Source: CAIQIA01 sp945861105
GTDB taxonomy: Bacteria > Cyanobacteriota > Cyanobacteriia > PCC-6307 > Cyanobiaceae
Reading direction: 5' to 3'
Assembly: GCA_947488815.1 (NCBI GenBank)
Contig: CANLCC010000003.1
Location: 25,556-89,555 of the forward strand
Length of the DNA: 64,000 nt
In this document: positions 42,407 to 50,342 of the stretch, piece by piece
Numbering within the stretch: position 1 is the first letter of the stretch
Layout of the letters: the number at the start of each line of letters is the position of its first letter
Made by a program: the position numbers and the translations under genes
Notes under the pieces: model-generated
What the model was told of the DNA's origin: nothing
The model's database searches: none
Seen by the model: the letters and a program-made list of their open reading frames with translations, nothing else

Positions 42407-43027
42407 GTGGACAGTTCCAGGGCCGGATGGGCGGTCGGTCTGCTCAGCGTCACTGCCGTGGTCGGGCCACCCCTGGGACTCTCGCCCGCCTGGCTGGTGC
42501 TCTCCACCGTGCTGGGCCTGGCGGCCTTCAGCGTTGACGCGGCCGTCTGGAACGGCCGCGGCGGCCATGTGCTCGCTGAACGGCTGCCGGGGGGGCGGGC
42601 CCGGTTGCGGCGCATCGCCCTGCATGAGGCCGGCCACCGGCTGGTCGCCAGCCACGAGGGGCTGCCGCCTGGGCCCACCCTGGTGGGCACCCTGGCCTGC
42701 CTGCAGGCGGGCCGCGACGGGTGCGGCAGCACCGAGCTGCCGCTGCCGGCTTCGGCGCGGTTGCCGCTCGAGGATCTGCGGCGCTGGACCCGGGTGCTGC
42801 TGGCCGGTGGTGAGGCCGAACGGCTGGTGTACGGCAGCTGCAGGGGCGATGAAGACGATCGCCGCCGGTTGGGGCGGCTCTGGGGCCTGTCGGGCCAGCC
42901 GCTCAGCAGCGCCCGTCTCGAACAGCGCCGGGCCCGCCGCGAGGTGGAGAGCTGGCTCGCCGTCCGTCGACCAGAGCTGGAGGCTGAAGCCGAGCGCCTC
43001 CTGGCCGGGGAGGCCCATGGCCACTGA
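42407..43027 (+). CDS. FtsH peptidase (M41)-like membrane protein without an AAA domain
   Basis: The start is GTG; the product has 206 residues. Two hydrophobic segments (about 7-25 and 28-45) precede a domain with IALHEAGHRLVASHEG (HEAGH near residues 73-77), matching the zinc-binding motif of the FtsH M41 peptidase. LLAGGEAERLVYG later resembles the third-ligand region of M41 (GGRxAE). The ATPase part of FtsH is missing. Family knowledge says such stand-alone domains exist in cyanobacteria; proteolytic activity is inferred. It overlaps larC by 11 nt. Confidence 0.78.
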   Translation: MDSSRAGWAVGLLSVTAVVGPPLGLSPAWLVLSTVLGLAAFSVDAAVWNGRGGHVLAERLPGGRARLRRIALHEAGHRLVASHEGLPPGPTLVGTLACLQAGRDGCGSTELPLPASARLPLEDLRRWTRVLLAGGEAERLVYGSCRGDEDDRRRLGRLWGLSGQPLSSARLEQRRARREVESWLAVRRPELEAEAERLLAGEAHGH

Positions 43028-44228
43028 CTGGGCCTACCTGGACCTGCCGACGGGGGTGGCCGGCGACATGCTGCTGGCGGCGCTGCTCGACCTGGGCGTG
43101 CCGGAGGCGGTGCTGCTGGATCCCCTGCGGTCCCTTGGCCTGGGGGAGGCCTTCCGCGTCTCGGTGGACGCCGCCCAGTCCGGTGGCCTGCGGGGGGTGA
43201 GGGTGAGCGTGCTGCCCCTCGAGGCCCTGCCGCCGCAGCGCCACTGGCGGCAGCTGCAGCCACTGCTTCAGGCGGCCCCCTGGCCCGGACCCCTGCGGCA
43301 GCGGGTGCTGGCCGTGTTCACGGCCCTGGCGGAGGCCGAGGCGGCGGTGCATGGCTGTTCCACCGAGGCCGTGCATTTTCATGAGCTGGGCGCCGTGGAC
43401 GCCCTGGTCGATGTGGTGGGGGTCTGTGCCGGCCTGTTGCACCTGGGGATCGACGGGCTGCTGGCGGCGCCACCCCCCGCCGGCCACGGCCAGGTCGACA
43501 CCGCCCATGGCCGACTGCCGCTGCCGGCGCCGGCGGTGCTTGAGCTGGCCCTGCGCCATGGCATTCCCTTTGCCGACAGCGGTGGTTTTCCGCCCGGTGA
43601 GTTGTGCACCCCCACCGGCCTGGCGCTGCTGAGCGTCTGGGTGAAGGAGTATCGGCCGCTGCCGGCCCTCACCCCCCGGGCCGTGGGCATCGGCCTGGGG
43701 CACCGCACCCTCGATCGCCCCAACCTGCTGCGGCTCTGGCTGCCCGAGGGCGCCGACGACGGCTGGCCGGCCCGGGTGGTCCCGGTGCTGCAGCAGCAGT
43801 GCCAGATCGATGACATGGACGGTGAGGCCCTGGCCTTCCTCCAGGACGAGCTGCGCTCGGCCGGCGCCCTCGATGTGTATTTGCAGCCGCTCCAGATGAA
43901 GAAGGGGCGGCCCGGTGTGCTGGTGTCGTGCCTGGTCCGGCCCGCCGATGCCCCGCGGCTGCGGCAGGTGTGGTGGCGCCATTCGACCACCCTGGGCCTG
44001 CGTGAGCAGATCCACGACCGCTGGGAGCTGCCGCGGCAGAGCCTGGAGCTGTCGAGTCCCTGGGGCCCGGTGCGGGCCAAGCGCCATCCGGGACCTGCGG
44101 GCCCCCGGGTCAAGGTCGAGGCTGACGAGCTGGCCCGCCTCGCCCGCGACCATGGCCTGGGCTGGCGGGAGCTGCGGGACCGTCTCGAGCCATTGCCGCA
44201 GGAGGACGACGATGGTGCGCTGGCCTGA
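43017..44228 (+). CDS. larC: Nickel insertion protein LarC
   Basis: LarC is a CTP-dependent enzyme that inserts nickel into the pincer cofactor of lactate racemase-type enzymes. The 403-residue frame, from the ATG at 43017, has DLPTGVAGDMLLAALLDLG, EAVHFHELGAVDALVDVVG (metal-binding His/Glu), ELCTPTGLALL and the C-terminal domain VLQQQCQIDDMDGEALAFL with QPLQMKKGRPGVLVSCL. It is a single continuous frame, unlike the larC of some lactobacilli, which need a frameshift. LarB and LarE are not seen in this window, so the client enzyme is unknown. Confidence 0.93.
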   Translation: MATDWAYLDLPTGVAGDMLLAALLDLGVPEAVLLDPLRSLGLGEAFRVSVDAAQSGGLRGVRVSVLPLEALPPQRHWRQLQPLLQAAPWPGPLRQRVLAVFTALAEAEAAVHGCSTEAVHFHELGAVDALVDVVGVCAGLLHLGIDGLLAAPPPAGHGQVDTAHGRLPLPAPAVLELALRHGIPFADSGGFPPGELCTPTGLALLSVWVKEYRPLPALTPRAVGIGLGHRTLDRPNLLRLWLPEGADDGWPARVVPVLQQQCQIDDMDGEALAFLQDELRSAGALDVYLQPLQMKKGRPGVLVSCLVRPADAPRLRQVWWRHSTTLGLREQIHDRWELPRQSLELSSPWGPVRAKRHPGPAGPRVKVEADELARLARDHGLGWRELRDRLEPLPQEDDDGALA

Positions 44229-45153
44229 AGGGATGCGCTGGCCCCGGCTGCGGTTGCCGGGGGGGCTGCGGCCCTGGGTGGGGGCGGCCTGTGCGTTGCT
44301 GCTGGGGCTGGCCCTGGTGACCCATGGGCGCGAGGTGCTGGCCCTGGCTCCAGATCGGCGGGGCTGGGGGCTGCTGCTGCTGGGCCTGGGATTCACCGGC
44401 CTGGCCCAGTGGAGCAATGCCCTGGCCTGGTGGGGGGTGCTGGGCTGGTTGGGCTGTGGGGAGCCCGTGGCCGATGTGCTGCCCCTCTACGTGCGCACGA
44501 CACCCCTCAAATACCTGCCAGGCGGCGTCTGGCATCTGCTGGGACGGTTGCGCTGGCTGCAAGCCCGGGGGCGGCCCGGTCGCCAGGCCCTGGCGGCGGT
44601 GGTGCTCGATCCCCTGCTGATGGCCGTGGCGGCCCTGACCCTGGTGCCCTTCGGGGGGCTGCAGGCGGGACTCGGTCTGGTGAGCCCCCTGGCGGTGCTG
44701 CTGCTGCGGCCCCGTTGGCTGCAGCCGCTGCTGCAGCGGCTGACCGCCGGCAAGCGACGGCTGCTGGATGATCCAGCCAGTGAAGGGGCGGTGCTGGCCC
44801 CAGCCGACTGGCCGTGGAAGCCCCTGCTGCTGGAGCTGCCGTTTCTGGGATTCCGCTTTGCCGGTTTCGCCTGCTGCCTGCTCAGCTTCAGTGCGGCGGT
44901 GCCCCCGGGCTGGGGGCCCTGGCTGGGGGGCTTTGCCCTGGCCTGGACCGCAGGCCTGGTGGTCCCGGGGGCGCCTGGGGGCCTGGGGGTGTTCGAGCTG
45001 GTGCTGCTTGCCCGGTTGCGGGGGGCGGTGCCCACCGCGGAACTGCTGGCGGTGCTGGTGAGCTACCGCCTGATCAGCGTCCTCGCCGAAGGGCTGGCGG
45101 CGGCGGCGGTGCTGCTGGACGACCGTCTGGCGGCGGCTCGCAATAACAGGTAG
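44212..45153 (+). CDS. Polytopic membrane protein, UPF0104/flippase-like
   Basis: From the ATG at 44212 (GGAGG 8 nt upstream, 17-nt overlap with larC) the product has 313 residues and about eight membrane helices. LYVRTTPLKYLPGGVWHLLGR resembles the conserved K(Y/F)xPG motif of the lysylphosphatidylglycerol-synthase-type membrane domain (UPF0104), and GGFALAWTAGLVVPGAPGGLG matches its later PGGxG element. Related proteins help lipid or polysaccharide transport, but this one has no synthetase domain. Assignment is to family only. Confidence 0.75.
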   Translation: MVRWPEGMRWPRLRLPGGLRPWVGAACALLLGLALVTHGREVLALAPDRRGWGLLLLGLGFTGLAQWSNALAWWGVLGWLGCGEPVADVLPLYVRTTPLKYLPGGVWHLLGRLRWLQARGRPGRQALAAVVLDPLLMAVAALTLVPFGGLQAGLGLVSPLAVLLLRPRWLQPLLQRLTAGKRRLLDDPASEGAVLAPADWPWKPLLLELPFLGFRFAGFACCLLSFSAAVPPGWGPWLGGFALAWTAGLVVPGAPGGLGVFELVLLARLRGAVPTAELLAVLVSYRLISVLAEGLAAAAVLLDDRLAAARNNR

Positions 45154-45178
45154 TGTTGAGAACAGCGAGGTCGGATCC

Positions 45179-45616
45179 TTGGCTGTCTCCGGCAACCTGC
45201 GCCATGACCTCAACCACCGTGGTCAGCGGCTCACCCCCCAGCGCCAGCGGATTCTTGAGCTCTTCGAACGGGTGGGGGCGGGTCACCACCTCAGTGCCGA
45301 GGACGTGCATCAGCAGCTGCTCCGTGGGGACGCGCGGGTGTCACTGGCCACGGTGTATCGCACCCTGCGATTGCTGTCAGGGCTTGATCTGCTGCGGGAA
45401 CTGGAGCTTCCGGAGGGGAGCCGGCGGTTTGAGCTGGCCACAGCGGATGACGACGATCACCATCACCTGCTGTGTGCGGCCTGCGGTCGCACCGAAGAGT
45501 TCGAAAGCCCCGAGGTGCTCGACGCCGGCAGCCTGGCGGCCGAGCGCTACGGATTTCGCCTGCTCAGCTCGCGGCTGACGGTGCGGGGTCTCTGCCCGGC
45601 CTGCGCGAACAGCTGA
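45179..45616 (+). CDS. fur: Fur-family transcriptional regulator
   Basis: The 145-residue regulator has a winged helix (RLTPQRQRILELFERVGAGH, VSLATVYRTLRLLSGLDLL) and a C-terminal dimerisation domain with HHHLLCAACGRTEEF and the second Cys pair LCPAC that holds the structural zinc. The HHHLLC pattern is that of Fur/PerR-type sensors. The start appears to be TTG at 45179 with GAGGTCGG upstream. Whether it senses iron or peroxide is not decided by sequence alone; a distinct Zur lies 3 kb away. Confidence 0.9.
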   Translation: MAVSGNLRHDLNHRGQRLTPQRQRILELFERVGAGHHLSAEDVHQQLLRGDARVSLATVYRTLRLLSGLDLLRELELPEGSRRFELATADDDDHHHLLCAACGRTEEFESPEVLDAGSLAAERYGFRLLSSRLTVRGLCPACANS

Positions 45617-45624
45617 ACGTCAGC

Positions 45625-45768
45625 TCAGCGGCGGGGCTGCACCCGCACCGGCACGAGAGCCGGTTGCAGCAGCCCGCCGCTCGAATCGTCATCATCTGAA
45701 TCCGTGCTCCACCAGAGCAGAACGCCGGCCACCAGGAACACCAGCCCCAGCAAGGAAAGCTCCAGCAT
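45625..45768 (-). CDS. Small single-pass membrane protein (47 aa)
   Basis: This short frame begins MLELSLLGLVFLVAGVLLWW, one membrane helix, then an acidic STDSDDDDSS stretch and a basic C-terminus (VRVQPRR). GGAG lies 5 nt upstream of the ATG at 45768. It sits between the Fur-family gene (convergent, 8 nt apart) and hupE (55 nt upstream on the same strand). The ordered helix-acidic-basic layout and the ribosome site favour a real gene; function unknown. Confidence 0.6.
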   Translation of the reverse strand: MLELSLLGLVFLVAGVLLWWSTDSDDDDSSGGLLQPALVPVRVQPRR

Positions 45769-45823
45769 CACGGCTCCATGGTTGGTCGCATGCTAGCCAT
45801 CCTGAACCGGTCCGGGTCGGGGT

Positions 45824-46432
45824 TCAGTTCAGAGCGAGCCCGGTGAGCACCAGACCGCTGGCGGCCAGTCCCAGGGCCAGCCGGGGCTGCCAGCGGCCTG
45901 CCAGCAGGGGAAACCCGAAGCGGCCGGTGGCGACGAGGGCCACGGAACTGACCAGCAGCCCCAGCCACCAGCCGGTTCCACCGCTGCCCTCGGCCCCATG
46001 CAGGAGACCGTGGATGGCGCAGCAGCCGGCCACCAGGCCACCGAGGGGAAGGTCTGTGGAGGCCCATGCCCGGGCGGTACCCCGGCTGATGAGCAGCACC
46101 AGCAGAAGCCCCAGCAGCGTCACCGCCAGACCCGCCAGGGGCTCGGCCAGGGGCAAGGACACCCCCAGGGATCCCAGCACGACCCCCACGGCACCGCCAC
46201 CACCACCCCAGAGCAGCCAGCGGCGGCCGGCCAGCGAACCCAGGGCCCCCAGGCCGAGCCACAACAGCAGATGATCCAGGCCGAGCAGCGGATGGAGCAG
46301 CCCAGCCGTCACGCCACCGCCGGCACCCCCATGGGCCTGGGCCGGCAGGGCGGAGAGGGCGGCACAGCCGAGGCCGGCGAGCACTGGCAGCAGCAGCTGA
46401 CGGCGGGGCGAGGGGTTGAGGGGAAGGGGCAT
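45824..46432 (-). CDS. hupE: HupE/UreJ family metal transporter, probable cobalt uptake
   Basis: The 202-residue protein has a signal peptide ending at AQAHGG, then six or so helices with the family motifs HPLLGLDHLLLWLGLG (HPxxGxDH) and CCAIHGLLHGAEG (HGxxHGxE). These histidines are the presumed metal ligands. Family members move nickel or cobalt across the inner membrane. The cobalamin riboswitch immediately upstream argues for cobalt, because B12 control of HupE is a known cyanobacterial regulatory theme. Confidence 0.9.
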   Translation of the reverse strand: MPLPLNPSPRRQLLLPVLAGLGCAALSALPAQAHGGAGGGVTAGLLHPLLGLDHLLLWLGLGALGSLAGRRWLLWGGGGGAVGVVLGSLGVSLPLAEPLAGLAVTLLGLLLVLLISRGTARAWASTDLPLGGLVAGCCAIHGLLHGAEGSGGTGWWLGLLVSSVALVATGRFGFPLLAGRWQPRLALGLAASGLVLTGLALN

Positions 46433-46469
46433 CGGAGCAGCCGGTCCGCGCCGGCAGGAAGGGGGATGG

Positions 46470-46590
46470 AAGGGGCCGCGAGTGTTCTGACTGGACCCCT
46501 GCGGGGTCGTCACAGTTGCGGGACAGCGCCGGAGTTGCACCGGACTTTCCTCAGGACCTGGTTCCAGTATCGCCAGCGGTTGCCCCGCAG
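46470..46590 (-). ncRNA. Cobalamin riboswitch upstream of hupE
   Basis: On the minus strand the 163-nt gap between cobW and hupE contains the conserved elements of the B12 riboswitch in order: GGAAAGTCCGG (46540-46550), the core CCCGCAACTGTGA (46510-46522) preceded by GGTGCAACTCCGG, and the 3' box AGTCAGAACACTCG (46479-46492). Boundaries are approximate. It would repress hupE when adenosyl- or methyl-type cobalamin is abundant, by an RNA structural switch near the ribosome site. Confidence 0.88.
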
Positions 46591-46595
46591 ACCGT

Positions 46596-47702
46596 TCAAC
46601 CGAAGCCCTTGCCCGCATCCGGTGCCAGGCAGGCGCCGATCTCCCGCCGCAGGCGGTCATGGTCGAGGTCGCGGCCAATCAGCACCAGCTGGTTGCTGCG
46701 GGGACCCTCCCAGTCGCTGTCGTCGATCGAGAAGCGCTTGCCGGCCAGGTGGAACACATGCCGCCGCTCACTCTCGTTGAACCAGAGGATGCCCTTGGCC
46801 CGGAAGACCGCCGCCGGCAGCTGGTGGTCGAGAAAGGACTGGAACTTGCGTAGCGAGAAGGGTTTGTCGCTGCGGAAGGACAGGGAGGTGAACCCCTCGA
46901 TGGCGCCATCGCCGTCATTGTCGTGGGAATGGTTGTGCTCCCCATGGCCGTGCTCCCCATGACTGTGGTGAGCGTCGTGGTGGTGGTGACCCTCGTGGTG
47001 GTGTTCGTGGTGGTGCCCGTCGTGGGTGCAGTGCCCGTGGTCGTGGTCGCAGGCGCTGTGGTCGGCTTCGGGTTGCGGGGCGGCGACACGGTCGGATTCG
47101 AACAGACCGACGCTGAGCAGCAGCGGCAGCGGCACCTGTCCCTTCACGGACCGCAGGATCCGCGGCGACGTCTTGATGGCGCCGAGCTGCTGCTCCACGG
47201 CCACCAGGGCATCTTCTGCCACCAGGTCACTCTTGTTGAGCAGCAGGATGTCGCCGTAGAGCACCTGGGCGCGGCCGACCTCGGTGGCCAGGGCGGAGGC
47301 GTCGAAATTCTCGGCGTCGATCACCGTGATGATCGAGTCGAGCCGGGTCACATCCCGCAGGTCACTGCCCAGGAAGGTCATCGCCACCGGCAGGGGATCG
47401 GCCAGTCCCGTGGTCTCCACCACCAGGTAGTCCACGGGATCGGGCCGTTCCAGCACCCGGTACACGGCCTGCAGCAGCTCATCGTTGATGGTGCAGCAGA
47501 TGCAGCCGTTGCTCAGCTCGACCGTGTCATCCGAACTGGTGATGATCAGGTCATTGTCGATGCCGATCTCGCCGAATTCGTTCACCAGCACAGCGGTGCG
47601 CACCCCCTCCTGGTTGGAGAGGATGTGGTTCAGCAGGGTGGTTTTGCCCGCCCCGAGGAACCCCGTGAGGATCGTGACGGGCAGGGGGGTGCTGGCGGTC
47701 AT
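46596..47702 (-). CDS. CobW/COG0523 GTPase, probable zinc metallochaperone
   Basis: The 368-residue G3E GTPase has the P-loop GFLGAGKTT (14-22), the metal site CICC (67-70), Walker B VVETTGLADP and the base-specifying NKSD. Between about 215 and 265 it carries a long His/Asp-rich insertion. A C-terminal CobW domain follows (VFRAKGILWF). Gene context with Zur and an outer-membrane protein favours a zinc chaperone (ZNG1/YciC-like) over a cobalamin role, although a B12 riboswitch lies just downstream. Family members use GTP to deliver metal. Confidence 0.92.
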   Translation of the reverse strand: MTASTPLPVTILTGFLGAGKTTLLNHILSNQEGVRTAVLVNEFGEIGIDNDLIITSSDDTVELSNGCICCTINDELLQAVYRVLERPDPVDYLVVETTGLADPLPVAMTFLGSDLRDVTRLDSIITVIDAENFDASALATEVGRAQVLYGDILLLNKSDLVAEDALVAVEQQLGAIKTSPRILRSVKGQVPLPLLLSVGLFESDRVAAPQPEADHSACDHDHGHCTHDGHHHEHHHEGHHHHDAHHSHGEHGHGEHNHSHDNDGDGAIEGFTSLSFRSDKPFSLRKFQSFLDHQLPAAVFRAKGILWFNESERRHVFHLAGKRFSIDDSDWEGPRSNQLVLIGRDLDHDRLRREIGACLAPDAGKGFG

Positions 47703-47755
47703 GGGGACGGTGCGGTGGGCCGGGGGGCGCTGTTGATGACGCTAGGAGCCCGGCT

Positions 47756-48538
47756 TCAGAAGCTGAACACCACACCGCCCTTGAGCCGGTGAAGCCAGCC
47801 CCGTTCTTCGGCGACGAAGCCGACGCTCGGTTCATATTCCAGATACAGCTCCCAGCGGTCGTTGAGGCCGATCCCCAGGTCGACCTTGCCCAGCAGGTCG
47901 GTGCGCTGCTGGCCGTCACCGGGGAACAGGAAGCCCGGACCGGCCTCCACCGCCAGGCTCACAGGGGCCTTCTCAAACGCCCAACCCAGCCGCGGACTGG
48001 CGCTGACCACCTCCTGACGGCCGCCCACCCCCCAGGCCCCCTGCTGCTCGACCTTGAGGTACAGCCCCCGGGTGATGCTGGCGAAGCCCTGCACATCGTC
48101 GAAGTTGACGGGTCCTGACCCGAGGCGGAACACGACCCCGGCCTTGGCTTCCTGGTAAAGCCCCTGATCGCCACTGGCGGTGCTGATGGCCGGCTCCCAT
48201 TCGCCGTACAGCTCCAGGGCCTGGGCGGGGCGCCAGGCCAGCTCGAGCTTCGCGGTCCAGTCGGTGCGTTCGGCCCCCACGAACCGGGGTCCCAGCTGCA
48301 GGGACCAGTCGATGGTGTCACCTGGCTGGCGATAGCCGAGGCGTGGGGTGGTCCACGCCTCGGCCGGTCCGCCGCCGATCCAGGCGCCGCTCTGCTCGAC
48401 GGTGGCGAAGAACCCCGGACTCAGCGGCTCTTCTTCGTCGCAGAGCCCTGCGGTGGGCAGCAGCAGGACACCTGCCACGATCAGCCATTTCCAGGGGCGA
48501 CGGGGCCGCCTGGCAATGCGGCAGGGGGAGGGCTGCAT
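47756..48538 (-). CDS. Outer-membrane beta-barrel protein, candidate Zur target
   Basis: The 260-residue precursor has a basic start, a hydrophobic core (WLIVAGVLLLPTAGLC) and a mature chain of alternating beta strands (LELYGEWEPAIS, WELYLEYEPSVGF) that ends in Phe (VVFSF), the usual signal for barrel insertion. Two halves share similar elements (FFATVEQSGAWIGGG and LYLKVEQQGAWGVGG), suggesting an internal duplication. It lies between zur and cobW, with a candidate Zur box before its start, so metal uptake across the outer membrane is a reasonable guess. Confidence 0.78.
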   Translation of the reverse strand: MQPSPCRIARRPRRPWKWLIVAGVLLLPTAGLCDEEEPLSPGFFATVEQSGAWIGGGPAEAWTTPRLGYRQPGDTIDWSLQLGPRFVGAERTDWTAKLELAWRPAQALELYGEWEPAISTASGDQGLYQEAKAGVVFRLGSGPVNFDDVQGFASITRGLYLKVEQQGAWGVGGRQEVVSASPRLGWAFEKAPVSLAVEAGPGFLFPGDGQQRTDLLGKVDLGIGLNDRWELYLEYEPSVGFVAEERGWLHRLKGGVVFSF

Positions 48539-48556
48539 GGTGCGCAGGGCGTGCTG

Positions 48557-48571
48557 TGAGAATCATTCCCG
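48557..48571. promoter_or_regulatory. Candidate Zur/Fur-family box
   Basis: TGAGAATCATTCCCG has the GAAT-C-ATTC centre of the cyanobacterial Zur palindrome (TGATAATNATTATCA type); the outer bases are imperfect. It is in the 35-nt gap between the zur stop and the barrel-protein start, 19-33 nt before the latter. It could control the barrel and cobW genes. Confidence 0.55.
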
Positions 48572-48573
48572 TT

Positions 48574-48996
48574 TCAACGGTCGCTGCCCTCCGCCTGGGG
48601 CAGTTCCGAGGTTGTCCCTGCCGCGCAGCCTGCGCAGAGCCCATACACCTCCAGGGTGTGGAACAGGGGGCGGAAGCCCGCCGGCAGCTGGTCGGTCCCG
48701 GTGACCGACCCGACCGGACAGTGGGGCAGTTCACTGCTGTGACCGCACTCCAGGCAGGTGAGATGGTGCACATCCCGCTCCAGCGGCGCATAGAGCGCCT
48801 CGCCGCTCGGCAGGTGCCGGCAGCGGATGCAGCCCTGCTGCTGCAGGCTCCGCAGATGCCGGTACACCGTGGCCAGGCCCATGCTCACCCCCGCCTGCCG
48901 CAGCCGTCGATGCAGGGCCTGGCCGCTCAGCTCGCCATCGCAGGCTCTCAGCATCTCCAGCAGCGCCAGCTGGCGGGGCGTCAGCGATGGCGCCAT
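48574..48996 (-). CDS. zur: Zinc uptake regulator of the Fur family
   Basis: From the ATG at 48996 the protein has 140 residues: a winged helix (LTPRQLALLEMLRACDGELS, VSMGLATVYRHLRSLQQQG) and a metal domain with VHHLTCLECGHSSELPHCP and LCAGCA. The paired Cys-x2-Cys sites hold structural zinc. Neighbours (CobW, barrel protein, COG0701 permease with TIGR03943) support zinc rather than iron sensing. A longer frame to 49074 would overlap the upstream gene and is less likely. Confidence 0.86.
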   Translation of the reverse strand: MAPSLTPRQLALLEMLRACDGELSGQALHRRLRQAGVSMGLATVYRHLRSLQQQGCIRCRHLPSGEALYAPLERDVHHLTCLECGHSSELPHCPVGSVTGTDQLPAGFRPLFHTLEVYGLCAGCAAGTTSELPQAEGSDR

Positions 48997-49025
48997 GGCC
49001 GCAGCCCCCGAAACGGTTGTCGATC

Positions 49026-50342
49026 CTAGGGAGCCCTGCCCGGCAACCTGATCAGCTGTCTCGACGGAAGCCATCCGAGCTGGCGCACCTCACCGGGCAG
49101 CAGCTCGACGGCTCCCTGGCGCAGGTTCACCAGGGCAGCCCGGGATCCGCCCCGGGCGCCCCCCTGCTCCCTCACCTGCAGCAGCAGCTGCTGCCTGGTG
49201 GGGTCGTGGAACAGACCTGTGCCGGGTTCCAGTTCGAGCCCCTCGAGGGCCAACCGTCGCGGGGTCTGCCCGGAGCGGTCAAGGGTCAGCAGGTCCAGCT
49301 GGGGTTGCGACACACCCCGGATCAGCAGCGCCCAGAGCCCCTCCCCACCGCCTGCGCAGGCCGTGGCGACCACGGCGTCTTCACCGATCCAGAGCTGCCG
49401 GGGGGGGCGCCCCGGTTCGAGCCACTCGATCGACCGTCGGTAATCGGGCCAATGGCGCACCAGCAGGGCCCGGCCCGCCTCTGGGCAGAAACTGCTCAGA
49501 TCCCGGCTCCCTGGCAGGAACGAGCGCCGCGGGGGCAGAGGGGGCAGGGTGCGCAGGGCCAGCCCATCCCGTTCCGGCAGCACCACGCGGCTCCCCTGGG
49601 GCAGCAGCCGGATGGGCCCGCTGGCCTTCAGATCAAGGCTCTGCGGCTGCCCCTGGGCAGGCCAGAGGGTCACCTCCACCTCGCCCATCAGCTGGCTGGC
49701 GGCCTGGATCAGCAGGGATCCCTGCTGATCACTGCTCAGATGGGCGAACAGCAGGGGTTCGTTGCCGAGGCGTCGGTGGTGCTGCACCCGGCCGTCAGCG
49801 GCAACCGACAGACGCCACACCTGCAGGGCCATGGGGTCTGCCGCCGTCACCAGCGCCAGGCCGCGACCATCGCCGAGGGGCAGCAGGGTCTGCACCGGCC
49901 CGCCCGTCGTGGCCAGGGTCTGCCAGCGCCTGCCGTCCCAGCGCTGCAGCTGGTCCACCGGGCCGGCGGGCCGGGCGGCCACGAGTGCTGGTCGTGGATC
50001 CCAGACCACGGTTTCGGGCCGCAGTGCCTGGCCTCGACCATCACGGCCGGCCAGCATCAGCCGCAGGGGGCCTGGAATCGTCTGGCCGGCCGGCAGCTGC
50101 AGTCGGAGGCGCTGGCCGTCGCCCTGCAGCTGGAACCGCAGTGATGGCTGCAGCTGCAGCCCCTCCCGCAGGCTGTCGACGGCCATGGGACGGCTGAAGC
50201 GCAGCTCCAGGGCAGCAGCTCCCGAGCCTGGCGGCAGACCACGGATCTCCAGCAGCCGCGGCGGTCGGCGCAGCAGCAGCTGCTGCTGCAGACCCGCCAG
50301 CAGGGTGGCGGCCAGCAGCGGCAGCCAGAGACGGCGGTTCAT
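49026..50342 (-). CDS. Secreted beta-propeller-like protein of the zinc operon (unknown function)
   Basis: The 438-residue protein has an N-terminal signal anchor (RLWLPLLAATLLAGLQQQLL), then an Ig-like segment (about 30-100, with AALELRFSRPM) and a repetitive beta-rich region (about 115-430) with blade-like phrases such as RRWQTLATTGGPVQTLLPLG, LALVTAADPMALQVWRLSV and LWIGEDAVVATACAGGGEG. No metal-binding motif or catalytic signature is obvious. It starts 4 nt inside the TIGR03943 gene stop and ends 29 nt before zur, so it is an integral member of the cluster. I do not recognise a family. Confidence 0.72.
   Translation of the reverse strand: MNRRLWLPLLAATLLAGLQQQLLLRRPPRLLEIRGLPPGSGAAALELRFSRPMAVDSLREGLQLQPSLRFQLQGDGQRLRLQLPAGQTIPGPLRLMLAGRDGRGQALRPETVVWDPRPALVAARPAGPVDQLQRWDGRRWQTLATTGGPVQTLLPLGDGRGLALVTAADPMALQVWRLSVAADGRVQHHRRLGNEPLLFAHLSSDQQGSLLIQAASQLMGEVEVTLWPAQGQPQSLDLKASGPIRLLPQGSRVVLPERDGLALRTLPPLPPRRSFLPGSRDLSSFCPEAGRALLVRHWPDYRRSIEWLEPGRPPRQLWIGEDAVVATACAGGGEGLWALLIRGVSQPQLDLLTLDRSGQTPRRLALEGLELEPGTGLFHDPTRQQLLLQVREQGGARGGSRAALVNLRQGAVELLPGEVRQLGWLPSRQLIRLPGRAP

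Noticed and set aside
46920..47060. Plus-strand Val-rich frame opposite the cobW His-rich loop
   Set aside because: It is the complement of His/Asp codons of the metal-binding loop; not an independent gene.
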